Assembly: GCA_020723005.1 (NCBI GenBank)
Contig: DYJS01000002.1
Coordinates: 25,675 to 59,309 of the forward strand
From: Candidatus Methylomirabilis sp.
GTDB lineage: Bacteria; Patescibacteriota; DYJS01
Length of the DNA: 33,635 nt
Direction: 5' to 3'
Below, piece after piece: positions 25,616-32,326 of the stretch. Below the pieces are notes generated by a model that was not told the DNA's origin, ran no database searches, and was given only the letters and a program-made list of their open reading frames with translations. Position numbers and translations under genes: made by a program. Each line of letters starts with the position of its first letter. Position 1 is the stretch's first letter.

Positions 25616-25846
25616 TTGAAAGAAGAAGAATCGTTAGTATTAGAAGGTCAAATTACAGAAGTTTTTCCGGGATTGACATTTCAAGTAACATTTGACAATG
25701 GTCACTCTGTTGTGGCAAAACCAAGTGGAAAACTAAAGCAAAACAAAATTAGAATTTTACGAGGTGATTGGGTTCGTGTTGAGATTTCTCCATACGATCT
25801 TACTAAAGGGAGAATTATATATAGATTAGACAAAAAACAAGGTTAA
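25616..25846 (+). CDS. infA: Translation initiation factor IF-1
   Basis: IF-1 occupies the 30S A site during initiation. The 76 residues form a single S1-type OB fold: [20 protein letters not shown], then [20 protein letters not shown] and [21 protein letters not shown], all family hallmarks. Start is TTG at 25616, as no ATG or GTG precedes it in frame. It is the first gene of the ribosomal operon. Upstream secY, adk and map, its usual neighbours, are absent here. Confidence 0.95.
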   Translation: MKEEESLVLEGQITEVFPGLTFQVTFDNGHSVVAKPSGKLKQNKIRILRGDWVRVEISPYDLTKGRIIYRLDKKQG

Positions 25847-25851
25847 AACAG

Positions 25852-25968
25852 ATGAAAGTTAAACCATCAGTAAAAAAAAGATGCCCGAATTGCAAAGTCG
25901 TCAGAAGAGGCGGACGGGTTTATATAATTTGTAAGACCAATCCAAGACATAAACAAAGACAAGGATGA
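25852..25968 (+). CDS. rpmJ: 50S ribosomal protein L36 (bL36)
   Basis: 38 residues starting [20 protein letters not shown] and ending in RHKQRQG. The zinc ligands C11, C14, C27 and H32 are all present, so this is the zinc-binding form. It starts five bases after infA and its TGA overlaps the rpsM ATG (ATGA), giving tight translational coupling. L36 stabilises 23S rRNA folding in the 50S subunit. Confidence 0.97.
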   Translation: MKVKPSVKKRCPNCKVVRRGGRVYIICKTNPRHKQRQG

Positions 25969-26333
25969 GAATAGCAAACACAAACATACCAGACAACAAA
26001 CAAATTTGGGTTTCTTTGACTCATTTGTTTGGAATAGGAGAAAAAACCAGTAAAAATATTTTAAAATCTGTTAAAATTGCAGATAATAAAAAAACTGGAA
26101 CTCTGACAGAATCCGAACAAGATTTGATCAGAAAATATATTCAACAACATTTTAAGGTTGAGGGAGATCTTCGTGAAGAAATCTACAACAACATTAAAAC
26201 CTTAAAAGAGATTGGTTGTTATAGAGGAATAAGACATAAAAAAAGACTTCCTGTTCGTGGTGGAAGAACAAAAACGAATGCAAGAACTTTTAAAGGAAGA
26301 AAACCTCCTGTTGGTGCAACGAAGAAGAAATAA
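25965..26333 (+). CDS. rpsM: 30S ribosomal protein S13 (uS13)
   Basis: 122 residues starting [20 protein letters not shown]. It has the helix-turn region [12 protein letters not shown] and the conserved C-terminal [25 protein letters not shown] that reaches the P-site tRNA. S13 lies in the 30S head and makes bridges to the 50S subunit. It starts inside the rpmJ stop and is followed after 12 bases by rpsK. Confidence 0.97.
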   Translation: MRIANTNIPDNKQIWVSLTHLFGIGEKTSKNILKSVKIADNKKTGTLTESEQDLIRKYIQQHFKVEGDLREEIYNNIKTLKEIGCYRGIRHKKRLPVRGGRTKTNARTFKGRKPPVGATKKK

Positions 26334-26345
26334 TTTCTTAAAAAT

Positions 26346-26717
26346 ATGATAACTATAAAATCAAAATTTGGAGTTTCTAGAGCTAGAGTTTATATTAAAT
26401 CTAGTTTTAATAACACGATTATAACATTTACAGATCAGTCTGGAAATGTAATTTTAACAAGCAGTTCTGGAAAAATGGGATATAGAGGAACGAAAGAAGG
26501 AACTCCATTTGCAGCAAGAGTTGCAGCTGAAAAATTGGCAGAAGAGGCGAAAGCAATTGGAATTCGTCAAGCAGATGTTTATGTTAAAGGTCTTGGACCA
26601 GGAAGAGAGGCTGCAATTAGAGCATTGCAATCTGTTGGTGTCACAGTTGTTTCAATTGTAGATACTACACCTATTCCACATGGTGGTGTTAGACAAAAAA
26701 AAGCAAGGAGGGTTTAA
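26346..26717 (+). CDS. rpsK: 30S ribosomal protein S11 (uS11)
   Basis: 123 residues with the conserved SSFNNTIITFTDQSGNVI, SSGKMGYRGTKEGTPFAA, VKGLGPGREAAIRAL and the terminal TPIPHGGVRQKKARRV. S11 binds 16S rRNA on the platform near the mRNA exit. Its last codons (AGG AGG GTT) double as the SD sequence for rpsD, whose TTG follows the rpsK stop by one base. Confidence 0.97.
   Translation: MITIKSKFGVSRARVYIKSSFNNTIITFTDQSGNVILTSSSGKMGYRGTKEGTPFAARVAAEKLAEEAKAIGIRQADVYVKGLGPGREAAIRALQSVGVTVVSIVDTTPIPHGGVRQKKARRV
26706..26711 (+). promoter_or_regulatory. SD site for rpsD inside rpsK
   Basis: AGGAGG, encoding the two Arg before the last Val of rpsK, stands seven bases before TTG 26719. Because SD sites are scarce here, this one decides the rpsD start in favour of the TTG over an upstream in-frame ATG at 26680, which would overlap rpsK. 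Confidence 0.8.
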
Positions 26718-26718
26718 T

Positions 26719-27339
26719 TTGGGAAGATTTATTGGGCCAAAAGGAAGATTAGTTAGAAAATTTGGAGTTAATATATTTGATTCTCCAAAGTTTGATAAAT
26801 TACTTGGAAAAAAACCATATGGACCGGGTCAGCATGGTCCAAATAGTAAGTTTTCTAGACTTTCTGAATTTGGTGCTCAATTGAGAGCAAAGCAGATCGT
26901 TAAGCTTTCTTATGGACTTTCTGAAAAACAGATGAGAAAGTATTATGAAATTGCATCAAAATCTCCAAGTTCAACATTGCAACTTTTTTATCAACTTCTT
27001 GAATACAGATTTGACAATGTTGTTTATAGACTTGGTTTTGCAAAAACAAGAGCACAAGCAAGGCAATTTGTTTCTCATGGGTTTTTTTCTTTAAATAATG
27101 TTAAATCAAAGACACCTTCAATTTTTTTGAAAGTTGGTGATGTTGTTTCTTTGTCTACACAAGGTAAAAAAGTTGCATTAATTTTGGAAAATATAAAATC
27201 TATAAATACAAATACTATTTCTGAATGGCTTTCTTTAGAAAAAGAATCATATAAAGGAAAGGTGCTTGGAGTTCCAGATGCGGAAAAAGATGCAAAATCT
27301 TTAAATCTTTCATTAGTAACAGAGTATTATTCTAAATAA
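26719..27339 (+). CDS. rpsD: 30S ribosomal protein S4 (uS4)
   Basis: 206 residues from TTG 26719, beginning MGRFIGPKGRLVRKFGVNIF, which matches the MARYxGP beginning of S4. It then has KKPYGPGQHG, the S4-type RNA-binding domain (about 95-155, with YRLGFAKTRAQARQFVSHG) and VVSLS. S4 is a primary 16S-binding protein. It often acts as a translational repressor of its own operon; no repressor structure was identified here. Length agrees with the family. Confidence 0.96.
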   Translation: MGRFIGPKGRLVRKFGVNIFDSPKFDKLLGKKPYGPGQHGPNSKFSRLSEFGAQLRAKQIVKLSYGLSEKQMRKYYEIASKSPSSTLQLFYQLLEYRFDNVVYRLGFAKTRAQARQFVSHGFFSLNNVKSKTPSIFLKVGDVVSLSTQGKKVALILENIKSINTNTISEWLSLEKESYKGKVLGVPDAEKDAKSLNLSLVTEYYSK

Positions 27340-27345
27340 AAAAAT

Positions 27346-28317
27346 ATGGACACATCAAGATTTATTTTACAACCAAATATTCAATTTAGAGATTTAGGAG
27401 AGAACTTTACGAGGTTTGAAATATCTCCTCTTAATAGAGGTTATGGAGAATCTATTGGAAATGCATTAAGAAGAATATTGCTTTCATCAATTCCGGGAGC
27501 ATCAATAGTTTCTGTAAAATTTTCTGGAGTAAACCATGAGCTTTCAACTATAAAAGGTGTTCGTGATGATGTTTTATCAATAATGATGAAATTGAAAAAA
27601 ATTAGAATCAAGGTTAAATCTGGCGAGCAAGCAAATTTATACTTAAATATAAAAAAGGCTGGAAAAGTTTTTGCTAAAGATTTTGAGATATCTGGTGATG
27701 CAGAAATTGTAAATGGAGATTTAGAAATTACAGAGCTTAATAGCGATGGAGAGCTTGAAATTGAGTGTTTGGTTGAGACTGGTTTTGAATATCTTCCGGT
27801 TGAAGATAGACAAAATGAAGATATTGTAGAAGGATATTTTCCTGTTGATGCATTATTTAGTCCAGTTTTAAATGTTTCTTTTTCTGTTGAAGATGCTCGT
27901 GTTGGACAAATTACTAATTTAAATAAACTTATTTTAGAGATTAAAACAGATGGAACTGTTTCTCCAATGAATGCATTAAAACATGCAATTGATATGTTTT
28001 CGTTTTCTGCAGAAAACTTTTCTAGTGCAATTTCAAAAGCATCACCTTTAGAGGGAGAGAAGAAGAAATCTCAAATTATTGAAGAGAATCTTAAATCTAC
28101 ACAGCTTAAAGAACAACAAAAAAATGTAAAATCTCTTACAGTTGATGAAATAGGACTTTCACCAAGAACACTAAATGCTTTAAAAAATAATTTAGTTAAT
28201 AGTGTTGAAGATATAATAAAAATTGGTAGAGAAAAAATTTCAACATTAAAAGGAATTGGTGGAAAAGCATTAAAAGAAATTTTTGAAAGATTAGAAGAAT
28301 TAGGTGTAAAAATATGA
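27346..28317 (+). CDS. rpoA: DNA-directed RNA polymerase alpha subunit
   Basis: 323 residues with the assembly N-terminal domain (FEISPLNRGYGESIGNALRRILLSS is the hallmark; then LSTIKGVRDDVL) and a linker near 235-260. The C-terminal domain (about 265-323) has LSPRTLNALKNN and ISTLKGIGGKALKEI. The C-terminal domain binds UP elements and activators, so it suggests such promoters are used. Its TGA overlaps the rplQ start (ATGA). Confidence 0.97.
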   Translation: MDTSRFILQPNIQFRDLGENFTRFEISPLNRGYGESIGNALRRILLSSIPGASIVSVKFSGVNHELSTIKGVRDDVLSIMMKLKKIRIKVKSGEQANLYLNIKKAGKVFAKDFEISGDAEIVNGDLEITELNSDGELEIECLVETGFEYLPVEDRQNEDIVEGYFPVDALFSPVLNVSFSVEDARVGQITNLNKLILEIKTDGTVSPMNALKHAIDMFSFSAENFSSAISKASPLEGEKKKSQIIEENLKSTQLKEQQKNVKSLTVDEIGLSPRTLNALKNNLVNSVEDIIKIGREKISTLKGIGGKALKEIFERLEELGVKI

Positions 28318-28670
28318 AAAGTCAGACTAAATTTGGAAGAAGAAAAAAACCAAGAGAGATGATGATTAAAAATCTTGTTTGTTCTGTTATTCTTTTTGAA
28401 GAAGTTGTTACAACAAAAGCAAAAGGGAAAACGGTTAAAATGTTTTTAGATCAACTTATTTCAAAGGTAAAGAAAAAATACGAAAAAGATCCTTTGTTGG
28501 CAATGAGAGAACTAGATTCAACACTTCCAGATAAAAAAGCAGTATATAAAATTTATGAAGTTTTAATTCCTCAATTTAAAAACAGAGTTGGTGGTTATGT
28601 TTCAGTATCTCCATATATACCACGAAAAAGTGACAATGCAGAAAGAGTAAAAATAACACTATTACAATGA
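28314..28670 (+). CDS. rplQ: 50S ribosomal protein L17 (bL17)
   Basis: 118 residues. The conserved motifs are TKFGRRKKPREMMIKNL with the SVILFEEVVTTKAKGKTVK stretch, and the C-terminal YKIYEVLIPQFKNRVGGYV. It starts in the rpoA stop and its own TGA overlaps rplM. rpoA-rplQ adjacency is universal in bacteria. The usual N-terminal lead (MRHRxxxxKLGR) is shortened here to MKSQTKFGRR. Confidence 0.94.
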   Translation: MKSQTKFGRRKKPREMMIKNLVCSVILFEEVVTTKAKGKTVKMFLDQLISKVKKKYEKDPLLAMRELDSTLPDKKAVYKIYEVLIPQFKNRVGGYVSVSPYIPRKSDNAERVKITLLQ

Positions 28671-29077
28671 AGAAAACTCAACACTTATTACAAGCAGAGC
28701 AAATTGCAAAAAAAAGACAAAATAAAGGAGTATCCCCTGTTTTTGTTGATGCAAATGGAAGAACCCTTGGAAGAGTTGCAACAGAAGTAGCTTATTTGAT
28801 TATGGGAAAAGATGATCCTCAATGGTCTCCATTTATTGATGCAACGGGACATAAAGTTATTGTTCAAAATCTTCAAGGTATTAGAGTAACAGGAAAAAAA
28901 GAGACAGATAAGAAATATTATAGACATTCTGAGTTTTTTGGTGGTTTTAAAGAAACAAATTTCTTTGAAGAGTGGCAAAAAAGTCCAGAAAAACTTTTTG
29001 TTAGAACAGTTTCTGGAATGTTGCCAAAAAATAAATTAAGAAAACAATTGATTAAAAATATAAAATTTGAAAAATGA
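28667..29077 (+). CDS. rplM: 50S ribosomal protein L13 (uL13)
   Basis: 136 residues. VFVDANGRTLGRVATEVAYLIMGKD is the L13 start region after a 25-residue lead. This is followed by ATGHKVIVQNLQGIRVTGKK, YYRHSEFFGGFKETNF, then FVRTVSGMLPKNKLRKQLIK. L13 is an early 23S-binding assembly protein. It overlaps both neighbours by four bases. Confidence 0.96.
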   Translation: MKKTQHLLQAEQIAKKRQNKGVSPVFVDANGRTLGRVATEVAYLIMGKDDPQWSPFIDATGHKVIVQNLQGIRVTGKKETDKKYYRHSEFFGGFKETNFFEEWQKSPEKLFVRTVSGMLPKNKLRKQLIKNIKFEK

Positions 29078-29463
29078 AAAATTATTTTTTTGGAATAGGG
29101 GAAAGAAAAACAGCAGTTGCAAAAGCTAGAATATTCGATGGTGTTGGTAATATTACTGTGAATGGAAAAAAATTTTCAGATTATTTTCGATATGATTTTT
29201 CTGATCAATTTGTAACAACACCATTTAAAGTAACAAAACTTTCTGGAAAATTTGATGTTTCTGTTATGGTTTCTGGGGGTGGTGTTTTGTCTCAAATGGA
29301 AGCTGTTCGTCATGCAATTACAAGGGCTTTAATAAATTATGATTCTGGATTGAAACATCTTTTAAGACAGGGTGGATTTGTGACTCGTGATCCAAGACAA
29401 AAAGAGAGAAAAAAACCTGGGCTTAAGAGAGCAAGAAGAGCTTCTCAATGGAGAAAAAGATAG
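29074..29463 (+). CDS. rpsI: 30S ribosomal protein S9 (uS9)
   Basis: 129 residues starting MKNYFFGIGERKTAVAKARI. It continues with VSGGGVLSQMEAVRHAITRAL and ends in the basic tail KERKKPGLKRARRASQWRKR that contacts P-site tRNA. S9 always pairs with L13. The stop is TAG at 29461-29463, and the zinc-ribbon gene starts four bases later. Confidence 0.97.
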   Translation: MKNYFFGIGERKTAVAKARIFDGVGNITVNGKKFSDYFRYDFSDQFVTTPFKVTKLSGKFDVSVMVSGGGVLSQMEAVRHAITRALINYDSGLKHLLRQGGFVTRDPRQKERKKPGLKRARRASQWRKR

Positions 29464-29467
29464 TGAA

Positions 29468-30100
29468 ATGTCAGAATTATTTAACCTTTTATTTGAAATA
29501 GATTCGGTGAAATTTTTCTTTAATTTTATTCTGATTTTGTTTTTTCTTATTTCTCTAGTTATTGGTGCTTGGATTATTGATGATTCTTATAAAAGATTTG
29601 ACAATAAAAATTTGGCGATTTTTATCGGAGTATCACTTTCTTTAACAAGTATATTCGGTCTTATAATTTATACAATTATTAGACCAGACACAACTTCAGT
29701 AGAAAGAGCTAAATTGTTAACTTTTGAGGAGCTTGAACTTTCACGACTTGGGAGCAAATCTTGCGTGTTTTGTAAAAAAGAGATTCCAATTGATTCCGTT
29801 TTTTGTTTTTCCTGTGGAAAAGCCGTTGCTACCGAATGTCCAAATTGTAAATCCTTAATAGAGATTAAGTGGAATTATTGTAAAAAATGTGGTGCATCAA
29901 AAAACACTCTTGGTAAAAATGATGAAATTCCAGAACATATAAAAAAAATTAAAAAAATTTCATCTAAAATAGAGAAAAATGATCTGTATAATCAAGAAAA
30001 AGTTATCGAAAACGAGTCTTTTGTTTCAGATTTAAGAAAGTTTTTTATTGATACATTTTTTAAGATCAAAGATTTATTAAAAACTAAATCAGCAAAATGA
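29468..30100 (+). CDS. Membrane protein with double zinc ribbon
   Basis: 210 residues from ATG 29468. Two N-terminal transmembrane helices (about 15-37 and 50-70) are followed by two zinc-ribbon units: CVFCKKEIPIDSVFCFSCGK and CPNCKSLIEIKWNYCKKCG. Each has paired CxxC knuckles, and they lie at about 98-140. The tail is charged and helical. Zinc ribbons of this sort occur in membrane scaffolds of unknown role. An alternative start inside rpsI (29387) is less likely because it would add a rpsI-overlapping basic tail. Next gene overlaps by four bases, so it belongs to the operon. Confidence 0.8.
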   Translation: MSELFNLLFEIDSVKFFFNFILILFFLISLVIGAWIIDDSYKRFDNKNLAIFIGVSLSLTSIFGLIIYTIIRPDTTSVERAKLLTFEELELSRLGSKSCVFCKKEIPIDSVFCFSCGKAVATECPNCKSLIEIKWNYCKKCGASKNTLGKNDEIPEHIKKIKKISSKIEKNDLYNQEKVIENESFVSDLRKFFIDTFFKIKDLLKTKSAK

Positions 30101-30558
30101 GCATAGATTATAAAAAATTATTTGATTTAAATTTTTATTTTGAAAACAGTGTTTCAGAAAACGGAGATCTTTTTAGGCTGATTTTTTTAAGTTTTGCATT
30201 TTTTTTAATGTTTTCTGGTTTATTTTATGCTTTATCAATAACAATTTTTAGACAAAAAAAGAACGATTCAGTTTCTCTTTCAGTAAAAAAAATTTGGGTT
30301 CAAAAATTTTCTAATCAAATTTTCTGGGTGAGTTTTCTGGGTCTTTTATTTGCATTTTTTAGGTCAGAGCAAGCTGGAGCTGATTATTTTTTACTTATGA
30401 GATTTTGGCTTGCTTTATCAATTTTTGTTTTGGTTGGTGTTTTGCTCTTTAATTTATATCTTTTATTAAAAGTATTGCCAAAAGATATAAATGAAATTAA
30501 AAGAAAGATGGAGAAAGAGATGTATATCAAAGGAGGCAGAAAAAATGAAAAACAATAA
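30097..30558 (+). CDS. Three-helix membrane protein of unknown function
   Basis: 153 residues with three hydrophobic segments (about 26-50, 72-90 and 100-128) and a charged helical C-terminus (KVLPKDINEIKRKMEKEMY). No recognised domain. The ATG overlaps the zinc-ribbon gene stop (ATGA), so the two products are made together and may interact in the membrane. The AGGAGG for the next small gene lies inside its last codons. Confidence 0.7.
   Translation: MSIDYKKLFDLNFYFENSVSENGDLFRLIFLSFAFFLMFSGLFYALSITIFRQKKNDSVSLSVKKIWVQKFSNQIFWVSFLGLLFAFFRSEQAGADYFLLMRFWLALSIFVLVGVLLFNLYLLLKVLPKDINEIKRKMEKEMYIKGGRKNEKQ
30531..30536 (+). promoter_or_regulatory. Strong SD site for the 39-residue ORF
   Basis: AGGAGG, eight bases before ATG 30545, lies inside the previous gene. 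In a window where most genes have none, this full-length SD supports the reality of the short ORF behind it. Confidence 0.8.
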
Positions 30559-30664
30559 TTTTCTAAATATATTTTTTGTTTTTGGTTTTTTAATAAGCTT
30601 TCTTTTTTCCTTTTCTCTTTTTGAGGCAACAGATGTATATTTAACAACAAAAAAAAATGATTAA
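30545..30664 (+). CDS. 39-residue single-helix membrane peptide
   Basis: A short gene with sequence MKNNNFLNIFFVFGFLISFL, then FSFSLFEATDVYLTTKKND. It is one hydrophobic helix with a short charged tail, so probably inserted in the membrane. The ATG is preceded by a strong SD at optimal spacing, and the stop overlaps the rpsP ATG by eight bases. It has no recognised family. It could be a small subunit of the adjacent membrane proteins or a coupling leader for rpsP. Confidence 0.6.
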   Translation: MKNNNFLNIFFVFGFLISFLFSFSLFEATDVYLTTKKND

Positions 30665-30947
30665 ATTTAAATTAAAAAGAATTGGACGAAAAAATGTTCC
30701 AACATATAGAATTGTTTTGGTTGAATCTACAAAATCACCAAAATCAAGATTTATAGACGATATTGGTTTTTATGATTCAGTTTCTGGAAAATTCAATGTT
30801 GATTCAGAAAAAGCAAAAAATTGGATTTCTAAAGGTGCAAAAACGAGCGAAACTGTTTATATGCTTTTTTATAAAGCTGGAATCGTTAAAGATGCACCAG
30901 TTAAGAAAACAAAAGTTGTTATTAAAAAAGAAGAAGTTAAAAAATAA
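30657..30947 (+). CDS. rpsP: 30S ribosomal protein S16 (bS16)
   Basis: 96 residues starting MIKFKLKRIGRKNVPTYRIV. It continues with SPKSRFIDDIGFYDSVSGKF and a lysine-rich tail (KKTKVVIKKEEVKK). S16 is an early 16S-binding protein. The ATG lies inside the stop region of the preceding small ORF. khpA follows after 38 bases, an arrangement commonly seen in bacteria (rpsP-khpA). Confidence 0.96.
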   Translation: MIKFKLKRIGRKNVPTYRIVLVESTKSPKSRFIDDIGFYDSVSGKFNVDSEKAKNWISKGAKTSETVYMLFYKAGIVKDAPVKKTKVVIKKEEVKK

Positions 30948-30974
30948 ATTTAAAATTTAATATTTAATAATTTT

Positions 30975-30980
30975 AGGAGG
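30975..30980 (+). promoter_or_regulatory. Strong SD site for khpA
   Basis: AGGAGG ends five bases before ATG 30986, continuing as AGGAGGTC. It is one of only three perfect SD sites noticed in the window. Confidence 0.85.
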
Positions 30981-30985
30981 TCAAG

Positions 30986-31315
30986 ATGTCAGCAGATGTC
31001 GATTTTGTAAAAGCAGTAGTAACAGCTTTGGTTGATTTTCCAGAAGCTGTAGAAGTTGAAAGGGCAATAGATGAAATGGGTGTTCTTTTAACTTTGAAGG
31101 TTGATAAAAGAGATATGGGAAAAATTATTGGTAAAAAAGGAAGAATTATTAGTGCAGTAAGAGTTCTTCTTGGAGCATTGGGAATGAAATTGAAAGCAAG
31201 GATTAACTTGAAAGTTTGGGAACCAGAAAAAGAGAACGGCAGTTCTTATTCTTCAAATTATGAATCTAATTCAGCTGGAAATCAAGATCCAACAGATGTT
31301 TCAGATCTTGTCTAA
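30986..31315 (+). CDS. khpA: KH-domain RNA-binding protein KhpA
   Basis: 109 residues: a single KH domain (about 5-78) with the nucleic-acid loop GKIIGKKGRIISAVRVLL (GxxG motif), then a low-complexity acidic Ser/Asn tail. KhpA (YlqC), usually with KhpB/Jag, binds RNA and influences cell size and translation. Position after rpsP agrees. The tail beyond residue 85 is longer than in the 75-80-residue family members. Preceded by a strong SD. Confidence 0.92.
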   Translation: MSADVDFVKAVVTALVDFPEAVEVERAIDEMGVLLTLKVDKRDMGKIIGKKGRIISAVRVLLGALGMKLKARINLKVWEPEKENGSSYSSNYESNSAGNQDPTDVSDLV

Positions 31316-31318
31316 AAA

Positions 31319-32143
31319 ATGAAAAAATCAAAAATTTTGATTTCATCTTTAGCAACCCTCTTTTTTTTTGGAGGGTTGTTTTCTATTGGGTTTCTTGCAG
31401 GAAAACTGAATTTGAGGCAAAAAATAGATGAATATCTTAAAAAAATAGATAAAAATATTGTAGCTGATATTTCTGAAAATTTAAGAACATATTTTAAAGA
31501 AGATATTTCTTCAAGAGATTTTAAAATATCTTATGAAAAATCTAAAAATATAGATATCTCTATTAAAGCTTCTTTATCGGTTTTGGAACCAGAAAACGAA
31601 GCTATTATTGGATATTTTTCATTTTTTTCAAAGAAAGAAAATTTTGATATAAATTACATAAATTTACTTCTTTTTTTAGAAGGAAAAATAAAATTTTCAG
31701 ATTTAGTAGATAATTCTATTCTTATCTCTGATAAAAAACTTGAACCTATTTTAAAAGAAGTTTTAGAAAAGAAAATTTTTGATCAAATTCATTTTTTTGA
31801 TAATTTTTCTAAAGAATATCAAAAAACAATTGTTGTAGATTCTTCAAATTCTGCAAATAATCCTAATATGATATTTTTCCTTCCAGCAAAAGAAAAATAT
31901 TCAGATTTGTATTTTGTTTCAATAGATCGAAAAATAATTTTTGATAAAAAATCTTCAATTTTAGAAATCAATCAAGATGATTTAATAAATTATCCTTTAA
32001 AAATTATTATTACCACTTCTGTTTCTGAAAATATCTATGCAAAAAAAATAGAAGAACAGGTTGTGAAAAAATTTAATGACATTTTTGGTTTTGAATTTTT
32101 TGAAAGTTCAAATTTGATTAGTACACAAGAGAATATTTTATAA
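31319..32143 (+). CDS. N-terminally anchored protein of unknown function
   Basis: 274 residues. A single N-terminal transmembrane helix or uncleaved signal (about 7-27, ending FLAGKLNLRQ) is followed by a soluble domain of about 240 residues rich in Ile, Lys, Ser and Asp, with alternating short strands and helices. I do not recognise a family. The ATG is three bases after the khpA stop, so it is likely cotranscribed, but a terminator-like hairpin lies over codons 12-20 (31353-31383). A 183-base A/T-rich gap follows. Confidence 0.65.
   Translation: MKKSKILISSLATLFFFGGLFSIGFLAGKLNLRQKIDEYLKKIDKNIVADISENLRTYFKEDISSRDFKISYEKSKNIDISIKASLSVLEPENEAIIGYFSFFSKKENFDINYINLLLFLEGKIKFSDLVDNSILISDKKLEPILKEVLEKKIFDQIHFFDNFSKEYQKTIVVDSSNSANNPNMIFFLPAKEKYSDLYFVSIDRKIIFDKKSSILEINQDDLINYPLKIIITTSVSENIYAKKIEEQVVKKFNDIFGFEFFESSNLISTQENIL
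31353..31383 (+). terminator. Intrinsic-terminator-like hairpin inside a coding region
   Basis: CAACCCTC (31353-31360) and GAGGGTTG (31371-31378) are perfect complements across a ten-base loop, followed by TTTTCT. The stem is unusually G/C-rich for this sequence and can extend two pairs with a wobble. It lies about 40 bases after the khpA stop, exactly where an operon terminator would be expected, but inside the signal-anchor codons of the next gene. Confidence 0.6.
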
Positions 32144-32271
32144 TAAAATTTTTAAATTTATTATTTATTATCCAGGCTTTTTATTAAAAAAATTTTAAAT
32201 ATATATATATTTGGTTTTTAAAACGATTCTTTTAAATAATTTGTTAAATATCTAAAATTTTAACAAAATTC

Positions 32272-32304
32272 TTGACAATAAAATTTTTTATGCGAAAATT
32301 AATA
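32272..32304 (+). promoter_or_regulatory. Possible promoter of the surface-protein gene
   Basis: A perfect -35 TTGACA at 32272-32277 lies 50 bases before the start at 32327. The nearest -10-like element is TTAATA (32299-32304) at a long 21-base spacing; 17 bases downstream there is only AAAATT. The rest of the 183-base gap is A/T-rich, with a (TA)6-like run near 32200. Confidence 0.35.
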
Positions 32305-32326
32305 AAAGAAAAGTAGTTAAATAAAG

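Noticed and set aside
26680-26718. Upstream ATG start for rpsD overlapping rpsK
   Set aside because: The TTG at 26719 has a perfect SD and gives the conserved S4 N-terminus; the extension matches nothing in S4.
29387-29467. Upstream start of the zinc-ribbon membrane gene inside rpsI
   Set aside because: ATG 29468, four bases after the rpsI stop, gives a clean N-terminus before the first helix.
32190-32215. (TA)n-rich palindrome as a replication or regulatory element
   Set aside because: Such alternating A/T runs are expected by composition, and no associated boxes (DnaA or otherwise) were seen.
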